Shown here: positions 1 through 8,105 of the stretch, piece by piece
How positions within the stretch are numbered: position 1 is the first letter of the stretch
Layout: every line of letters starts with the position of its first letter
DNA from: Parcubacteria group bacterium
GTDB lineage: Bacteria > Patescibacteriota > Patescibacteriia > Buchananbacterales > UBA6539
DNA length: 43,880 bases
Assembly: GCA_002687175.1 (NCBI GenBank)
Contig: NYZP01000010.1
Coordinates: 1-43,880 of the forward strand
Direction: 5' to 3'
Translations under genes and position numbers: made by a program
Notes under the pieces: model-generated
The model's database searches: none
Seen by the model: the letters and a program-made list of their open reading frames with translations, nothing else
Told to the model about the DNA's origin: nothing

Positions 1-1
1 A

Positions 2-220
2 GTTAAACGTGACTTACCAAATATAATCATGGAACAACTCCAAGAATTTCTGATCGGCAACGGTATTTCCGGATTGGCATTTATATCAGAAAGTGAATCG
101 TTTGGCACGAGCCGCGAGGTCTGGTTTGTCTGGGATGGAAATTTATTTCAGATTAGTACTTATATAGAGTCGCAAGATTTACTGCAAGAAATACTACGAA
201 CCTGGAGATTTAAAAATTAA
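2..220 (+). CDS. C-terminal part of an unidentified protein, cut by the window edge
   Basis: The ORF track starts this at an internal ATG (base 29), but the same frame has no stop back to base 2, so the reading frame enters from outside the window. I therefore treat it as the last 72 or so residues of a longer protein. The visible part ends in a mixed strand/helix region, with WDGNLFQIS followed by a final ILRTWRF. That layout is common at the end of small secreted or lipoprotein domains, but I do not recognise a family. No terminator follows directly; a palindromic repeat lies downstream. Function is unknown. I am confident that it is coding and unsure of everything else. Confidence 0.5.
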   Translation, partial: VKRDLPNIIMEQLQEFLIGNGISGLAFISESESFGTSREVWFVWDGNLFQISTYIESQDLLQEILRTWRFKN

Positions 221-235
221 AATCCTTCTACTTGT

Positions 236-385
236 CATTACGAGTCCTGCAGAGATGCCCATGACTACTCTGTCATCCCCGCGAAAGCGGGGATCCAGTT
301 TAAATCACTATTATGGATTCCCTCTAGAGTTTATCCCGCACTTGATGCGGGACGGGAATGACAATAGTAATGCGGGAATGACAAA
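236..385. repeat. GTCATCCCCGCGAAAGCGGGGATCC-type palindromic dispersed repeat
   Basis: This gene-free stretch contains CCCCGCGAAAGCGGGG, a perfect short hairpin, inside a TGTCATCCC...GGATCCA context. About 60 bases later comes a second hairpin, ATCCCGCACTTGATGCGGGA, followed by two GGGAATGACAA ends that are the inverse of TCATTCCC. This is the well-known dispersed repeat style seen in many bacterial genomes. ORF 255-437 of the track lies inside it and is not a gene. Confidence 0.75.
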
Positions 386-472
386 TTCAACAATCTTGCT
401 AAAAACAACTCTATCTGTTAATATAAATGAGTTCTAATCACTCAAAATTAATTACTAACCAATACAAAAACT

Positions 473-2449
473 ATGTTGCCAATTGAACTATGGACCGGGG
501 TTGTTGCCCTCATCGGTTTAGCCTTTGCCGCCTACTTAGCGACTAATTTAAAAAAACAAAAAGTTGTTGATCAAAAAGCTAAAGAAATTTCAGATCACAT
601 CCACGATGGTGCAATGACTTTTTTAAACAAAGAATATAAGATTTTAGTAATTTTTGTAATCGTTGTTGCTGTTTTAATTTTACTGGCACCAGCCTTAAGC
701 TGGAAAACTGCGATTACCTTTGTCATTGGTGCGGCTTTTTCTATTGCCGCTGGTAACATTGGCATGCGCGTTGCCACCATGGCCAACGTTAGAACAGCTG
801 AAGCGGCCAAAAAAGATTTATCCAGTGGCCTAGAAGTTGCTTTCTCTTCCGGTAGCGTTATGGGTTTAACAGTGGTTGGGCTTGGCCTACTTGGCGTAAG
901 TGTTTTATATACTATCTTTAAAGATCCTCAAATTATTTATGGCTTTGGATTTGGTGCCTCTTCGGTGGCTTTATTCGCCCGGGTTGGTGGCGGAATTTAT
1001 ACTAAGGCAGCTGACGTCGGGGCTGATCTGGTTGGAAAAGTTGAAGCTGGTATTCCCGAAGACGATCCCCGAAACCCGGCCACTATTGCTGACAATGTTG
1101 GTGACAATGTTGGTGATGTCGCTGGCATGGGAGCCGACTTGTTTGAAAGTTATGTTGATTCAATTATTGCCGCCATGGCTCTGGGTATCTTAGGAGTAGC
1201 CACTTTTGGCGAACAAGCTGTTATTCTACCGTTAGTGTTAGCCGCGGTTGGTATTGTCTCAGCTATTTTGGGTAATTTTGTAGTTAAATTTTTTAAAAAA
1301 AGCAGTCCCCATAAAGTTCTTAATTGGGGCATTTGGTCAGCCTCTGGCTTTACCGCCATTGGCGCCTTTCCCGCCATTTATTACACCATTGGTCATATGG
1401 GAGTTTACTACTCGCTGTTGACCGGTTTAGTGGCAGGAATTGTTATTGGTTTAGTAACTGAGTATTATACTTCCGATAAAAGAAAGCCAGCCCAAGAAGT
1501 GGCCAAGGCTTCCGAGAGCGGGCCAGCCACTAATATTATTGCGGGCTTTGCTTTAGGGTTAATGAGTACTGTCGTGCCTGTCTTGGTTGTGTCAGCAGCC
1601 ATATTTTTGTCATCACAGTTTGCTGGACTGTTTGGTATTGCTATTGCCGCGGTTGGCATGTTAGCTACTTTAGGTATTACCTTAGCCGCTGACACCTATG
1701 GTCCTGTGGCTGATAACGCCGCCGGGATTGCGGAAATGGCGGGGATGGGACAGGAAGCCAGGGAACGAGCTGAGGAGCTGGACGCTGTAGGAAATACTAC
1801 TGCCGCTATTGGTAAAGGTTTTGCCATTGGCTCGGCAGCGCTTACTGCTTTGGTACTGTTGGTCAGTTTTGGTCAAGCAGTTAATTTAGAAATAGTTAAT
1901 CTTTTAGATTCAAATGTTTTAATTGGTTTATTCCTTGGGGCTTTGCTACCAGCCGTGTTTTCTGCATTATCCATGAAAGCCGTTGGTAAAGCGGCCTTTG
2001 AAATGGTTCAGGAAGTTCGACGACAGTTTAAAGAAATTCCCGGCATTATGGAAGGCACCGGTAAACCAGACTATAAGAAATGTATTGATATTTCAACTGC
2101 TGCTGCTTTAAAAAGAATGATTGCTCCTGGTTTGTTGGCGGTATCAGCCCCAATAATTGTTGGGTTAATTTTAGGAGCACCGGCTTTGATTGGTATGTTA
2201 TCTGGCTCGCTGGTGACCGGATTTTTATTAGCCGTTATTATGGCCAATGCCGGTGGTGCCTGGGACAATGCTAAAAAATATATTGAAGCCGGCAACTTAG
2301 GTGGCAAGGGTTCAGAGGCCCACAAAGCGGCCGTAGCTGGTGACACCGTTGGTGATCCCTTTAAAGATACTTCTGGTCCAGCCTTAAATATTCTGATCAA
2401 GTTGATGACTATTGTTTCGTTAGTTATCGCACCTCTGCTAGTACTATAA
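473..2449 (+). CDS. hppA: Membrane-bound ion-pumping pyrophosphatase, K+-dependent type
   Basis: This integral membrane pyrophosphatase couples hydrolysis of PPi to export of H+ or Na+. The sequence shows many hydrophobic segments and the family's active-site strings: [11 protein letters not shown] with [18 protein letters not shown] (about residues 180-220), [14 protein letters not shown] before residue 430, [13 protein letters not shown] near 593 and [17 protein letters not shown] near 622. The stretch [10 protein letters not shown] near 440 has Ala where K+-independent enzymes carry Lys, so by family knowledge it should be K+-dependent. I cannot tell H+ from Na+ transport. Length (658 aa) is normal. 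The start ATG follows an A-rich stretch without SD, as in the other core genes here. A strong terminator follows, and a diverged copy of its last codons lies at 3320. Confidence 0.97.
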   Translation: MLPIELWTGVVALIGLAFAAYLATNLKKQKVVDQKAKEISDHIHDGAMTFLNKEYKILVIFVIVVAVLILLAPALSWKTAITFVIGAAFSIAAGNIGMRVATMANVRTAEAAKKDLSSGLEVAFSSGSVMGLTVVGLGLLGVSVLYTIFKDPQIIYGFGFGASSVALFARVGGGIYTKAADVGADLVGKVEAGIPEDDPRNPATIADNVGDNVGDVAGMGADLFESYVDSIIAAMALGILGVATFGEQAVILPLVLAAVGIVSAILGNFVVKFFKKSSPHKVLNWGIWSASGFTAIGAFPAIYYTIGHMGVYYSLLTGLVAGIVIGLVTEYYTSDKRKPAQEVAKASESGPATNIIAGFALGLMSTVVPVLVVSAAIFLSSQFAGLFGIAIAAVGMLATLGITLAADTYGPVADNAAGIAEMAGMGQEARERAEELDAVGNTTAAIGKGFAIGSAALTALVLLVSFGQAVNLEIVNLLDSNVLIGLFLGALLPAVFSALSMKAVGKAAFEMVQEVRRQFKEIPGIMEGTGKPDYKKCIDISTAAALKRMIAPGLLAVSAPIIVGLILGAPALIGMLSGSLVTGFLLAVIMANAGGAWDNAKKYIEAGNLGGKGSEAHKAAVAGDTVGDPFKDTSGPALNILIKLMTIVSLVIAPLLVL

Positions 2450-2461
2450 ATTTATTTAATT

Positions 2462-2551
2462 AAACCGCCCCAAATATGAACTGGGCCCCGTTTAGTAGAC
2501 ACTTTTCGTGTCCACTTTTTGGGTCCCAGTTCAATACTGGGGCGGTTTTTT
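2462..2551 (+). terminator. Long two-tier rho-independent terminator after hppA
   Basis: AAACCGCCCCA pairs with TGGGGCGGTTTTTT, and an inner arm GAACTGGG pairs with CCCAGTTC. The apex carries a further small hairpin, GACACTTTTCGTGTC. The stem is unusually long for a terminator. Confidence 0.85.
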
Positions 2552-2556
2552 GATTG

Positions 2557-2582
2557 ATCACGTCGCTCGCGAGCGACGTGAT
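2557..2582. repeat. Perfect 26-bp GC-rich palindrome
   Basis: Its half-site ATCACGTCGCTCG is followed directly by the exact reverse complement, with no spacer. It lies between the hppA terminator and the TTGACA promoter of the next gene. It could be an operator, a REP-type element or an insertion scar. Confidence 0.7.
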
Positions 2583-2610
2583 TGACATTACATTAATAAT
2601 TAACTATGAT
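2582..2610 (+). promoter_or_regulatory. Sigma-70-type promoter of the 2652 gene
   Basis: TTGACA, a 17-base spacer and TATGAT stand about 40 bases upstream of the start codon. The -35 box abuts the 26-bp palindrome, so a protein bound there could regulate it. Confidence 0.7.
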
Positions 2611-2651
2611 AATTGTGTTCATTGATTCTTAACAAAGCAGGAGGGCAGGAC

Positions 2652-3323
2652 ATGAAAACCATTCTGAAACATTGGCACTTGTTGGCTTTGTCTGGCGCCG
2701 GCCTGATGTCAATTATTGGAATTGTCGTTGTCGTTTTTTCCAGTATTCTTGAACCATTTGATGAGTTTGTGAGTGCTCAAAAAATCGCTGATCCAAAACC
2801 GGACACTGCGCCTGTAGTGGAAACCACCTCGATTAAGTACGAAACTGATATTCCGGTAACTTCTGTACCAGCCTACTACAAGTTCAATTCGGGCATTCCG
2901 GTTTTACGAAACAACGGTTTGATTCTGGAAATATCGATTACTGAATTATTCGATAATGGATCAATCAAGCAATTAAAGTCAAAATTCCTGGAGGGGACTG
3001 ACTTTAGTAGTTTCACCGATGTTCAAAGAAGGGTTATTGAACAGGCCAAGGAAAATGCCACTCATTTATTTAAGTTTAACTACGAGTGGATCCGAATCCA
3101 AACAATCGTCGATCCGACAAGACGTCAGCAGGAAACTGATATTTTAGTTGAAGGAATTCTCACCGCCCTTAGATATGGTGACATATCAAATACGTCCGTT
3201 GAAAACCTCATTGATAACCTCGAGCTGTTAGTTCGAGACAAGCTCCTTCAAATAAATTTTGACAACTATGATCAACCACCCGCTCGGCTCACTGAGCGGT
3301 TTTTTTTATTAAAAAATAAATGA
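2652..3323 (+). CDS. Single-pass membrane-anchored protein of unknown function
   Basis: I do not recognise this family. The track starts at 2613, but AGGAGGG stands a few bases before the ATG at 2652, so I choose MKTILKHWHLL as the start (223 aa). Residues 11-31 form one strongly hydrophobic segment (LALSGAGLMSIIGIVVVVFSS). The remaining 190 or so residues are polar and helical, probably outside the membrane. The reading frame runs through the terminator hairpin at 3280, so the last 15 or so residues (from PPARLTERFF) are encoded by terminator sequence; an ancestral stop may have been lost. The strong SD and own promoter differ from the SD-less hppA. A diverged hppA tail follows its end, which suggests transfer. 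Confidence 0.7.
   Translation: MKTILKHWHLLALSGAGLMSIIGIVVVVFSSILEPFDEFVSAQKIADPKPDTAPVVETTSIKYETDIPVTSVPAYYKFNSGIPVLRNNGLILEISITELFDNGSIKQLKSKFLEGTDFSSFTDVQRRVIEQAKENATHLFKFNYEWIRIQTIVDPTRRQQETDILVEGILTALRYGDISNTSVENLIDNLELLVRDKLLQINFDNYDQPPARLTERFFLLKNK
3280..3308 (+). terminator. Terminator inside the end of the 2652 ORF
   Basis: CCGCTC and GAGCGG form a stem followed by eight T. The hairpin lies inside the reading frame, upstream of its stop codon. Confidence 0.75.
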
Positions 3324-3367
3324 CTATTGTTTCACTTAGAATTGCGCCTCATTGTTATTATTATGAT
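3320..3367 (+). pseudogene. Diverged remnant of the hppA 3' end
   Basis: The first 14 bases, ATGACTATTGTTTC, are identical to hppA at 2405. The translation MTIVSLRIAP matches the hppA tail [10 protein letters not shown]; Ser, Leu, Ile and Ala codons differ at synonymous positions only. After about 11 codons similarity ends. It therefore looks like the end of a related but diverged hppA, not a recent slip duplication. It overlaps the stop codon of the preceding gene. Confidence 0.6.
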
Positions 3368-3387
3368 ACTGTATTATATTTTTATTA

Positions 3388-3416
3388 TTGACAAGAAAAA
3401 TTACAAGTATTAAAAT
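3388..3416 (+). promoter_or_regulatory. Sigma-70-type promoter of the 3447 gene
   Basis: TTGACA, a 17-base spacer and TAAAAT end about 30 bases before the ATG. Confidence 0.65.
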
Positions 3417-3446
3417 AAATTTAATTTAATAGTTAATCTAAAAATT

Positions 3447-4037
3447 ATGTCAGAAACAATAACACCACCAGAGACTGCAAAAGAAGCACAAGAATCTCGT
3501 CATCAGTGGGTTAGTGATTATCATGAAAACGGCTACATGTGGGAACACTGGAACAAAATAGCAGACGAAGCAAAAGGTGCCGAAAAAGATGAGGCTATTC
3601 AAAAAGCGCTTGAATATAAAGAAAAGAAGGAAAAAGCTTGGTCAGAATGGCATGACAAGGGCGTCGCTGATCCTGATATTTTAAATGAATATGATCCGGA
3701 TCTTATGCAGAAGGATGAGAAGGGGGAAATTTTACAAATAAAAGTCAGCACTAATAAAGATAATCTAGGTACTAGAAGTCTTCTTACTCCAGAGGCAATA
3801 CGTCAATATCCGGGATTAGCAATGCGTGAATTGGATAGCCGCAACACTGCCCTAGCCAGAGATGAATTGAACGGTGGCGATGGAGGCCAAGCTGGGGTAG
3901 ATAGGGAAAAATTATTAGACTATTATCTAGAAGCTGGATTAACTCCAGAACAAGTCCAGGCAGCAGAAGAATTTTGGGGCAAGGGTGTATCAAAAACTGA
4001 CCATGTCAAGACTAACAGGCATTTAGGAAAAAATTAA
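3447..4037 (+). CDS. Soluble charged protein of unknown function
   Basis: This is a 196-aa protein with no signal peptide or membrane segment. It is rich in Glu, Lys and Trp (QWVSDYHENGYMWEHWNKIA, KEKKEKAWSEWHDKG), and mostly helical with a possible coiled coil near residues 40-70. The middle (ILQIKVSTNKDNLGTRSLLTPEAIRQYPGLAMREL) reads like a folded domain. I do not recognise the family. The ATG has no SD but a good promoter lies just upstream. Only a weak hairpin with a T-run (around 4065-4087) follows it. It is probably a lineage-specific gene. Confidence 0.65.
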   Translation: MSETITPPETAKEAQESRHQWVSDYHENGYMWEHWNKIADEAKGAEKDEAIQKALEYKEKKEKAWSEWHDKGVADPDILNEYDPDLMQKDEKGEILQIKVSTNKDNLGTRSLLTPEAIRQYPGLAMRELDSRNTALARDELNGGDGGQAGVDREKLLDYYLEAGLTPEQVQAAEEFWGKGVSKTDHVKTNRHLGKN

Positions 4038-4110
4038 AAAATAAATTTAAATTAAAAAATCGTTGAGAAATATTCTTGGCGGTTTTTTTATTAAAAAAAC
4101 TCCCCAGTAT

Positions 4111-4833
4111 TTACCAGAGAGCGTCCCACATGCCTTGCCAGGCTTGGGGTAATTGCTTAAAGAGCCGATGTTTCCAGTCCGGCCACCGGTTGGAGTCTTC
4201 ACCAGCCATGGCACTAACGTTAATTGATAACGTTTGTACATTCAGGCCAAGTCGAACTGCTTTAACCAGAAGCCAAGTAGCAATCTGCCAATTAATGCGA
4301 CCATATTGACTGATCATTGGCATCATCTTCTGTAAAGCTTCAACCGTAAAAGCCTTGGGGCCAAATTGCCAGTCACCAATCTTTCGCATCATTACTGACT
4401 GTAAAATATTGGTGATGGTTTCCGGTAGCCAACGGCTAATCGGAAAATGAAATGTTGATCGCCAATTACGGGCTAAAGCAACGGCATCTGCTCCTTGTAC
4501 TAAAACTTTCACCAGCTGCAATAATTCATCAGTCACCTGATACTTATCACCTTCGGTGTAGATGATGATGTCAGCACCTGATGCGATACCGGCTAACCAG
4601 CATTGTTTGATTTGTCCACCAATACCGGCCGCTCCGTCTGCTTCGATAACCTCAACCCCTAATTCCTTAACTGATCCTTCCAAATTTTCCTGAAGATTCA
4701 GTCGACCACAGCGATTAACGGTTATTACTTGATGACCAGTGGCGGCAAACGACTCAAGAGCTTTTAACACCCTGGAGAGTTCGCCTAAGTCACGGACCAT
4801 GGTTGGCGTGACTATGACAACTTTTTTCTCCAA
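4111..4833 (-). CDS. Glycosyltransferase family 2-like protein, TTG start
   Basis: The protein probably transfers a sugar from a nucleotide- or lipid-linked donor. VVIVTPTMVRDLGELSRVLKALESF is an N-terminal Rossmann-like beta-alpha unit. GGQIKQCWLAGIASGADII is followed by YTEGDKYQ (residues 92-99), which takes the place of the DxD donor-binding region. FGPKAFTVEAL and the GRINWQIATWL stretch fit the acceptor side of dolichyl-phosphate-mannose-synthase-like proteins. The track starts at an ATG at 4875, but AAGGAG stands 8 bases before a TTG at 4833, and the protein then begins LEKKVVIVTP, so I choose the TTG. No transmembrane segment is seen. It stands alone and is divergent from the 5006 gene. 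Exact substrate is unknown. Confidence 0.65.
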   Translation of the reverse strand: MEKKVVIVTPTMVRDLGELSRVLKALESFAATGHQVITVNRCGRLNLQENLEGSVKELGVEVIEADGAAGIGGQIKQCWLAGIASGADIIIYTEGDKYQVTDELLQLVKVLVQGADAVALARNWRSTFHFPISRWLPETITNILQSVMMRKIGDWQFGPKAFTVEALQKMMPMISQYGRINWQIATWLLVKAVRLGLNVQTLSINVSAMAGEDSNRWPDWKHRLFKQLPQAWQGMWDALW

Positions 4834-4881
4834 GGTTCTTCTCCTTATATTTAAATGTACTTCACAAATACCCAATAAAGC

Positions 4882-4910
4882 TTTATAGCATAAATACAGT
4901 TAACTGTCAA
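4882..4910 (-). promoter_or_regulatory. Promoter of the glycosyltransferase-like gene with an operator-like palindrome
   Basis: On the minus strand TTGACA, 17 bases and TATAAA are seen. ACAGTTAACTGT (4896-4907), a perfect 12-bp palindrome, overlaps the -35 box and spacer and is a candidate repressor site. Confidence 0.6.
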
Positions 4911-4929
4911 GTCTACTAAGTTAAATTTA

Positions 4930-4958
4930 TTGACAACAAAAAAATAATCATCTACCAT
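4930..4958 (+). promoter_or_regulatory. Promoter of the 5006 zinc-ribbon gene
   Basis: TTGACA, a 17-base spacer and TACCAT lie divergent from the minus-strand promoter 20 bases away. Confidence 0.6.
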
Positions 4959-5005
4959 AACACCATTGTAAATATTCAATCTGCACATTAACTGGAGGGA
5001 AAATT

Positions 5006-5302
5006 ATGAGTACAGCAACGCTGCCTTTTGACAAAGATTTCTGGGTTCTCAAGGGACCACGTGGAGGTACTATTGGATACCAGCTGCGGACTGGGGCAAT
5101 TTTCCAGTTTGGAATAGGCTGGTTACAGCCGCCCAAACCTAAAAAGTCTGCTTATGATAGCTTGGTTCCTGCCAGGGCTCCTGACGGCGAATGCTATAAC
5201 TGTGGACATTGGCCCAATGAGACCAGATTTAAAAAACTGAATGGCCAGGCCGAGGAAGTTGTCATCTGCAGTAGATGCAGTACCATGATGCGACCATTCT
5301 AA
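5006..5302 (+). CDS. Small zinc-ribbon protein of unknown function
   Basis: This 98-aa protein has two CxxC knuckles, CYNC at residues 63-66 and CSRC at 88-91, spaced as in a zinc ribbon. The N-terminal half (WVLKGPRGGTIGYQLRTGAIFQFGIGW) looks like a small beta-rich unit. It has no signal peptide, so it is likely cytoplasmic, perhaps binding nucleic acid or protein. The start is well set by TGGAGGG before the ATG. It has its own promoter and terminator. I do not recognise a named family. Confidence 0.7.
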   Translation: MSTATLPFDKDFWVLKGPRGGTIGYQLRTGAIFQFGIGWLQPPKPKKSAYDSLVPARAPDGECYNCGHWPNETRFKKLNGQAEEVVICSRCSTMMRPF

Positions 5303-5313
5303 AAGATCATCCC

Positions 5314-5346
5314 CTCGTCCTGAACCCAGTTCAAGACGAGTTTTTC
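5314..5346 (+). terminator. Rho-independent terminator after the zinc-ribbon gene
   Basis: CTCGTCCTGAAC pairs with GTTCAAGACGAG, with one internal mismatch, followed by TTTTTC. Confidence 0.85.
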
Positions 5347-5414
5347 TTTAGAATTGACTTATAAGTAATTATTTGATAGACTAAAGAAACATTTTTTATT
5401 AATTATCAGAAACT

Positions 5415-6701
5415 ATGAAGGTAGAAACTAAAAAATTAGAACGCGGAGAAGTTGAATTAAATATTGAATTAACGGTTGAAGAATATCAACCCTTTTTGGA
5501 AATTGCTGCTAAAAAGATTTCCGAGACCAGCAAAGTTCCGGGATTTCGACCAGGTAAAGCTGGTTTTGAAATTATTAAACAAAAGGTTGGTGAAGGCCAA
5601 ATTTGGCAGGAAGCTCTGGAACCAGCAGTCCAAAAAACATTTTTAAAAGCCCTTGATGAACAAAAATTAGTAACTGTTGGTTCCCCGCAGATCGATGTGG
5701 TTAAATTAGCACCAGGCAACCCAGTAGCCTATAAAGTCAAGATCAGTTTACTACCAAATGTTGAACTTGGTGATTATTCCAAAATTAAAGTTACTAAAAA
5801 AGAAACTGTTATTAGTGACGAGCAGCTACAAAAAGTGTTGTCTGATTTACAAAAAAGACACGCTAAGGAAACTTTAACTGATAAAAAAATTGCCGTTGGT
5901 AATAAAGCCGAAATAGACTTTGAAATATTTTTAGATAAGGTTCCTATTGATAATGGAAAACAACAAAAATTCCCACTAGTTATTGGTGAAAAAACTTTTA
6001 TCCCGGGGTTCGAAGAAAAAATTATTGGCTTAGGTAAAGATGATACTAAAGAGTTTCAACTTGAATTCCCCAAAGAATACCATCAAAAAAACTTAGCTGG
6101 TAAATTGGCCGACTTTAAAGTTAAAGTAATTGCTGTTTATGATCTTCAAATACCAGAGTTAAATGATGACTTGGCTAAAAGCTTAGGAGATTTTAAAAAC
6201 CTCCAAGAACTAAAAGACAAAATAAAAGAAAATTTAACTGCCGAAACAAAAGCTAAAGAAGATCAAAAATTTGAGGAAGAAATAATTGATAAAATTATTG
6301 GAGAAAGTACTTTTGATGACATCCCTAACATCTTAGTTGATTCAGAAACTAAAAAAATGGTTGAGGAACTGGAACACAATTTATCCCATCAAGGTATAAA
6401 ATTTGAAGACTATTTAGGACACATCAAAAAGAAACGAGAAGATCTACTGTTGGACTTTGCCCCGCAAGCTATCAAGCGAGTTAAGAGCGCTTTGATTATG
6501 AGAAAGGTTGGTAAAACAGAAAATATCAAGTTAGAAGAGGCGGAGATTGATTTAGAAATTAAAAAAACTTTAGAAGCTTATGCTGGTAATGCTGAGGCGG
6601 AAAAAAATCTGAAACAACCAGCTTACCGCGATTACCTCAAAAATATTCTAACTGCTCGTAAGGTGATGGAGCACCTTAAAGCAACCATGGCTCAATCTTA
6701 A
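5415..6701 (+). CDS. tig: Trigger factor, ribosome-bound chaperone
   Basis: Trigger factor binds the ribosomal exit tunnel and folds nascent chains. The N-terminal domain carries the ribosome-docking signature as GFRPGKAGFEIIKQKVG (about residues 43-60). The FKBP-type prolyl isomerase domain follows at about 150-250 (VGNKAEIDFEIFLDKVP, FPLVIGEKTFIPGFEEKIIG). The C-terminal helical chaperone domain fills 255-428. The length of 428 aa is normal. No SD precedes the ATG; the upstream bases are A/T-rich. nfo follows after 13 bases, so tig, nfo and the phosphodiesterase gene probably form one operon ending at the 8061 hairpin. Confidence 0.97.
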   Translation: MKVETKKLERGEVELNIELTVEEYQPFLEIAAKKISETSKVPGFRPGKAGFEIIKQKVGEGQIWQEALEPAVQKTFLKALDEQKLVTVGSPQIDVVKLAPGNPVAYKVKISLLPNVELGDYSKIKVTKKETVISDEQLQKVLSDLQKRHAKETLTDKKIAVGNKAEIDFEIFLDKVPIDNGKQQKFPLVIGEKTFIPGFEEKIIGLGKDDTKEFQLEFPKEYHQKNLAGKLADFKVKVIAVYDLQIPELNDDLAKSLGDFKNLQELKDKIKENLTAETKAKEDQKFEEEIIDKIIGESTFDDIPNILVDSETKKMVEELEHNLSHQGIKFEDYLGHIKKKREDLLLDFAPQAIKRVKSALIMRKVGKTENIKLEEAEIDLEIKKTLEAYAGNAEAEKNLKQPAYRDYLKNILTARKVMEHLKATMAQS

Positions 6702-6714
6702 AAAAAATAAAAAT

Positions 6715-7554
6715 ATGAAATTTGGTACCCATGTATCAATTGCTGGTGGGGTGTTTAATGCACCGGAAAATGCCAAGCAAGTTGGTTGTGAAACTTTTCA
6801 AATGTTTACTCGGTCTCCGCGTGGCGGCGCTGCTCCTGAATTAACTCCCGAGATTGTTAAACAGTTTAAAAATAATTGTCAAGAACATGGTTTTAAAAAC
6901 TACTATGTTCACGCCCCCTATTACGTTAACTTAGCATCGGACAATCCAAAAATCGCTAAATCATCAATCAGAATTATTAGGGAGGAGTTGGAACGAAGTT
7001 CTAAACTTGATGTTAAAGCATTAATGATTCACGTTGGTAGTGCTCGTGACCAGGATCGAGATCAAGCTTTAACCAAAGCGATAACTGGGATAACTCAAAT
7101 TTTAAAAGGCTATACTGGTTCAACTCAATTTCTAATTGAAATTGCCGCTGGTTCGGGCAATGTTATTGGTGACACTTTCGAAGAAGTCAACCAGATGATT
7201 TCCGCAGTTCAGCCAAAAGTAAAAACCCCAATTGGGGTTTGTTTTGATACGGCTCATGCTTTTGCCTCGGGCTATGATCTTAGAACCAAAAAAGACGTTG
7301 AGACTACATTTGAAAAATTTAATAAAATTGTAGGCCTTAAAAAATTAGTGTTAATTCATGGTAATGATTCCAAAGTTGATTTTGACAGTCATGTTGATCG
7401 ACACTGGCACATTGGTAAAGGTAAAATAGGAACCGAAGGTTTTAAGGCTATAATCAATCACCCTAAACTAAGAAAAATAGACATGATTTTGGAAACTCCA
7501 GATGTTGACATGGATAAAAAAAATCTAAAAACTGTCAGGGACATGCAAAAATAA
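6715..7554 (+). CDS. nfo: Endonuclease IV (AP endonuclease)
   Basis: Endonuclease IV cuts 5' to abasic sites in base excision repair, using three zinc ions. Family strings are all present: KFGTHVSIAGGV at the N-terminus, VHAPYYVNLAS, LMIHVGSARDQDRDQAL, LIEIAAGSGN, GVCFDTAHAFASGYD, LIHGNDSK, SHVDRHWHIGKGKIG and ILETPD. Together they supply the His, Asp and Glu metal ligands, so the enzyme looks intact. The length of 279 aa is typical. The start ATG has no SD. It sits in the tig operon, one base before the next gene. Confidence 0.97.
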   Translation: MKFGTHVSIAGGVFNAPENAKQVGCETFQMFTRSPRGGAAPELTPEIVKQFKNNCQEHGFKNYYVHAPYYVNLASDNPKIAKSSIRIIREELERSSKLDVKALMIHVGSARDQDRDQALTKAITGITQILKGYTGSTQFLIEIAAGSGNVIGDTFEEVNQMISAVQPKVKTPIGVCFDTAHAFASGYDLRTKKDVETTFEKFNKIVGLKKLVLIHGNDSKVDFDSHVDRHWHIGKGKIGTEGFKAIINHPKLRKIDMILETPDVDMDKKNLKTVRDMQK

Positions 7555-7555
7555 T

Positions 7556-8056
7556 ATGAAATTTGCCATCATCTCTGATTCACATGACAATGTTCCTAAT
7601 ATTGATAAAGCTTTAGCTCATATAAAAAAGCAGAATATTAAGACCATTGTTCATTGTGGTGATGTTTGCGCTCCCGGCGTAATGAAATATATCGCCGAAC
7701 AATATAATGGTGAAATACATTTAACTTATGGGAACGTTGACGGTGACCGTGAACTGATGGAAGAGCTGGCCGCTGATTTAGACAACATGACCATCCATGG
7801 TGAAGTTGGCAAAATTGAACTGGGAGGCAAAAAAATTGTTTGGAATCATTATCCCGAAGAAGCCAAAGATTTAGCCAAGGAAGGTAAATATGATTTATCT
7901 TTTTATGGTCATACTCACCAACCTTGGGAAGAAAAAATTGGTAATACTCTGGTGCTAAATCCCGGCACTTTGGCAGGACTTTTTGCCAAGGCTACCTTTG
8001 CCATTTATGATACTGCTGAAGACAAGGCTGAATTAATTATTCTCGAAAAAATTTAA
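7556..8056 (+). CDS. YfcE/MJ0936-type metallophosphoesterase
   Basis: This small calcineurin-like phosphoesterase probably hydrolyses a phosphodiester such as a cyclic nucleotide. Metal-binding motifs are in order: ISDSHDN (residues 6-12), HCGDV, YGNVDGD, NHYP and YGHTHQPW. The length of 166 aa fits the YfcE group. The ATG overlaps the nfo context by one spacer base, so translation is probably coupled. The physiological substrate cannot be read from the sequence. Confidence 0.92.
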   Translation: MKFAIISDSHDNVPNIDKALAHIKKQNIKTIVHCGDVCAPGVMKYIAEQYNGEIHLTYGNVDGDRELMEELAADLDNMTIHGEVGKIELGGKKIVWNHYPEEAKDLAKEGKYDLSFYGHTHQPWEEKIGNTLVLNPGTLAGLFAKATFAIYDTAEDKAELIILEKI

Positions 8057-8060
8057 TAAA

Positions 8061-8090
8061 AAACGGTTCAAAATTGAACCGTGTTTGTTT
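8061..8090. terminator. Bidirectional terminator between convergent genes
   Basis: ACGGTTCAAAATTGAACCGT is a perfect inverted repeat with A- and T-rich flanks. It can serve the tig operon on plus and the hydrolase gene on minus. Confidence 0.75.
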
Positions 8091-8105
8091 TACTAAAATT
8101 TCTGT

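Noticed and set aside
255-437. 60-aa ORF
   Set aside because: It lies entirely in the GTCATCCCCGCG palindromic repeat and has no protein-like composition.
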